The notes under the pieces were generated by a model. That model had not been told where the DNA came from. It saw nothing but the letters and a program-made list of their open reading frames with translations, and did not search any database. From positions 1 through 6,800 of the forward strand of contig JAJYAR010000148.1 in assembly GCA_021779435.1 (NCBI GenBank): a DNA stretch of 6,800 nt, written 5' to 3'. This stretch comes from a bacterium (lineage in GTDB: Bacteria > Verrucomicrobiota > Verrucomicrobiae > JAJYAR01). Below, piece by piece: positions 6,110 to 6,800 of the stretch (within the stretch, counting starts at the first letter, position 1; every line of letters starts with the position of its first letter). Made by a program: the position numbers and the translations under genes.

Positions 6110-6194
6110 TCTGGAACCCCTCTCGTTTTTGGTTGTGGTTGGAAGCGGAAGCGCGGAACGACATTCCTGCTGGTGCTGCGGACTGCTGAAATGA

Positions 6195-6220
6195 GCCTAT
6201 AGGCAGTGGCCTATTGGCAG
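6195..6220. promoter_or_regulatory. Operator-like paired repeats in the divergent intergenic region
   Basis: CCTATAGGCAG (6196-6206) and CCTATTGGCAG (6210-6220) match at 10 of 11 bases with a 14-base period. The first lies in a perfect 10-bp palindrome GCCTATAGGC (6195-6204); the second is the same palindrome with one mismatched pair. The array ends one base before the first possible start codon of the XRE gene and about 85 bases before the outer-membrane protein gene. That arrangement suits autoregulation by the XRE protein, by inference. Confidence 0.5.
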
Positions 6221-6221
6221 C

Positions 6222-6512
6222 ATGGTAATCGATAGTCGCCGGATGGCAAATGCGGATCTGGCGGGCGTCCCCGGGGTTTTCGGAACGGTTCTGCGCCGAT
6301 TTCGCACGGCTTCCGGCCTCACGCAGGAGGAGCTTGCGTTCCGCGCCGGGGTGGACCGGACCTTCATCTACCGGATCGAGCGTGGGGTCCGCCAGCCGAC
6401 CATTACGACCATCATCGGTCTCGGTCTTGCGCTGGGCGTCCCAGCGAGCGATTTGGTCCAGGAAACGGAGGCCGAATTCGCCAAGCCCGCCCGGAGAAGC
6501 GCGAAGTCTTGA
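6222..6512 (+). CDS. XRE-family helix-turn-helix transcriptional regulator
   Basis: This 96-residue protein is almost entirely one Cro/C1-type DNA-binding domain. Helix 1 is around FGTVLRRFRTASG (20-32), the helix-turn-helix is TQEELAFRAGVDRTFIYRIERG (34-55), and TITTIIGLGLALGV (60-73) and SDLV complete the five-helix fold. A basic tail (KPARRSAKS) follows. No sensor, protease or toxin domain is present. Size and fold resemble both restriction-modification controller proteins and solitary repressors; no restriction gene is in the window. Two in-frame ATGs are possible (6222 and 6243), neither with a good ribosome binding site. The second gives 89 residues starting MANADLAG and would leave the operator-like repeats clear of the start. 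It is divergent from the outer-membrane protein gene and may regulate it and itself. Confidence 0.88.
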   Translation: MVIDSRRMANADLAGVPGVFGTVLRRFRTASGLTQEELAFRAGVDRTFIYRIERGVRQPTITTIIGLGLALGVPASDLVQETEAEFAKPARRSAKS

Positions 6513-6538
6513 TGAGGTTGTAATGTTGGCGGAGTCAG

Positions 6539-6757
6539 TCACCGCAGCCTTGCGCCGTGCGCCCTCCGGAAATCGACGTGAATCACGTTTGGCGCTGCCG
6601 ATTCCGAGTGGTTTCCGTCCAGCCACGCGAAGACCGCCTTCAACGTCAGGATCGCCCCGTGGAAGAGCAGGAAGATCCCCAGCGACAACAGAAAAGCGGT
6701 GAGGGAAAGCCAATGCGGGAGGACGAACCACACCAGAATCGGGAGGAGGGCTTTCAC
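6539..6757 (-). CDS. Small two-helix membrane protein
   Basis: This 72-residue product has two predicted transmembrane helices at about residues 3-20 (LLPILVWFVLPHWLSL) and 22-46 (FLLSLGIFLLFHGAIL and onward). A polar tail containing HVDFRRAHGARLR follows and probably stays in the cytoplasm, by the positive-inside rule. The GTG start is supported by TAGGA eight bases upstream (GATAGGAACCGCCCC). It ends 26 bases from the end of the convergent XRE gene. I do not recognise a family. Hydrophobicity pattern, ribosome binding site and GC-rich coding composition make it a plausible gene, but no conserved motif confirms it. Confidence 0.62.
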   Translation of the reverse strand: MKALLPILVWFVLPHWLSLTAFLLSLGIFLLFHGAILTLKAVFAWLDGNHSESAAPNVIHVDFRRAHGARLR

Positions 6758-6800
6758 GGGGCGGTTCCTATCCGGTCTTCCTGGCTCCGTGGACTAGATC

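Noticed and set aside
6222..6512. XRE gene as the controller of a restriction-modification or toxin-antitoxin system
   Set aside because: No methylase, nuclease or toxin gene is adjacent. The small membrane protein gene is convergent, not co-directional, and does not resemble a known toxin.
5610..6731. Minus-strand 373-codon frame across the barrel gene, the intergenic region and the XRE gene
   Set aside because: It is antisense to the XRE gene and out of frame with the barrel gene, and it spans a divergent promoter region.

Overview
The window looks like chromosomal DNA of a GC-rich Gram-negative proteobacterium, most likely a betaproteobacterium. The evidence is the style of the TrpG, TrpD and TrpC proteins, the trpG-trpD-trpC order, two lipoproteins with signal peptides and an outer-membrane beta-barrel protein ending in phenylalanine. 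No genus can be named from the sequence alone.

Layout. Positions 1-177 (+) hold the last 58 codons of nadB (L-aspartate oxidase). It runs convergently into a minus-strand tryptophan operon: trpG (2661-2095), trpD (2080-1046) and trpC (996-193). These encode the glutaminase subunit of anthranilate synthase and the next steps to indole-3-glycerol phosphate. trpE is not immediately upstream of trpG. A visibly less GC-rich stretch from about 2665 to 6130 lies there instead, and it carries envelope genes on the same strand: an OmpA-like 8-strand barrel protein (6109-5492), a 150-residue lipoprotein (5410-4958) and a second lipoprotein gene (start at 4908) that is broken.

The main event in the window is a complete IS256-family insertion sequence of 1,440 bp (3404-4843). 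It has 25-bp terminal inverted repeats, an exact 8-bp target duplication CCTAGGTT (3396-3403 and 4844-4851) and an intact 425-residue DDE transposase. It landed just after the lipobox cysteine codon of the second lipoprotein. Removing the element and one target copy restores a 195-codon frame with a good ribosome binding site, signal peptide and lipobox.

Just inside the element's right end, a nested inverted repeat (4739-4798) would fold read-through transcripts so that the transposase Shine-Dalgarno sequence is buried. This looks like a device that silences transposase translation from external transcription, and it is the most interesting regulatory structure here.

The right end is GC-rich again. 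It holds a divergent XRE-type regulator (6222-6512, +) with two operator-like CCTATNGGCAG repeats directly at its start, and a convergent two-helix membrane protein gene (6757-6539, -). I see no CRISPR array, tRNA, rRNA or phage gene.
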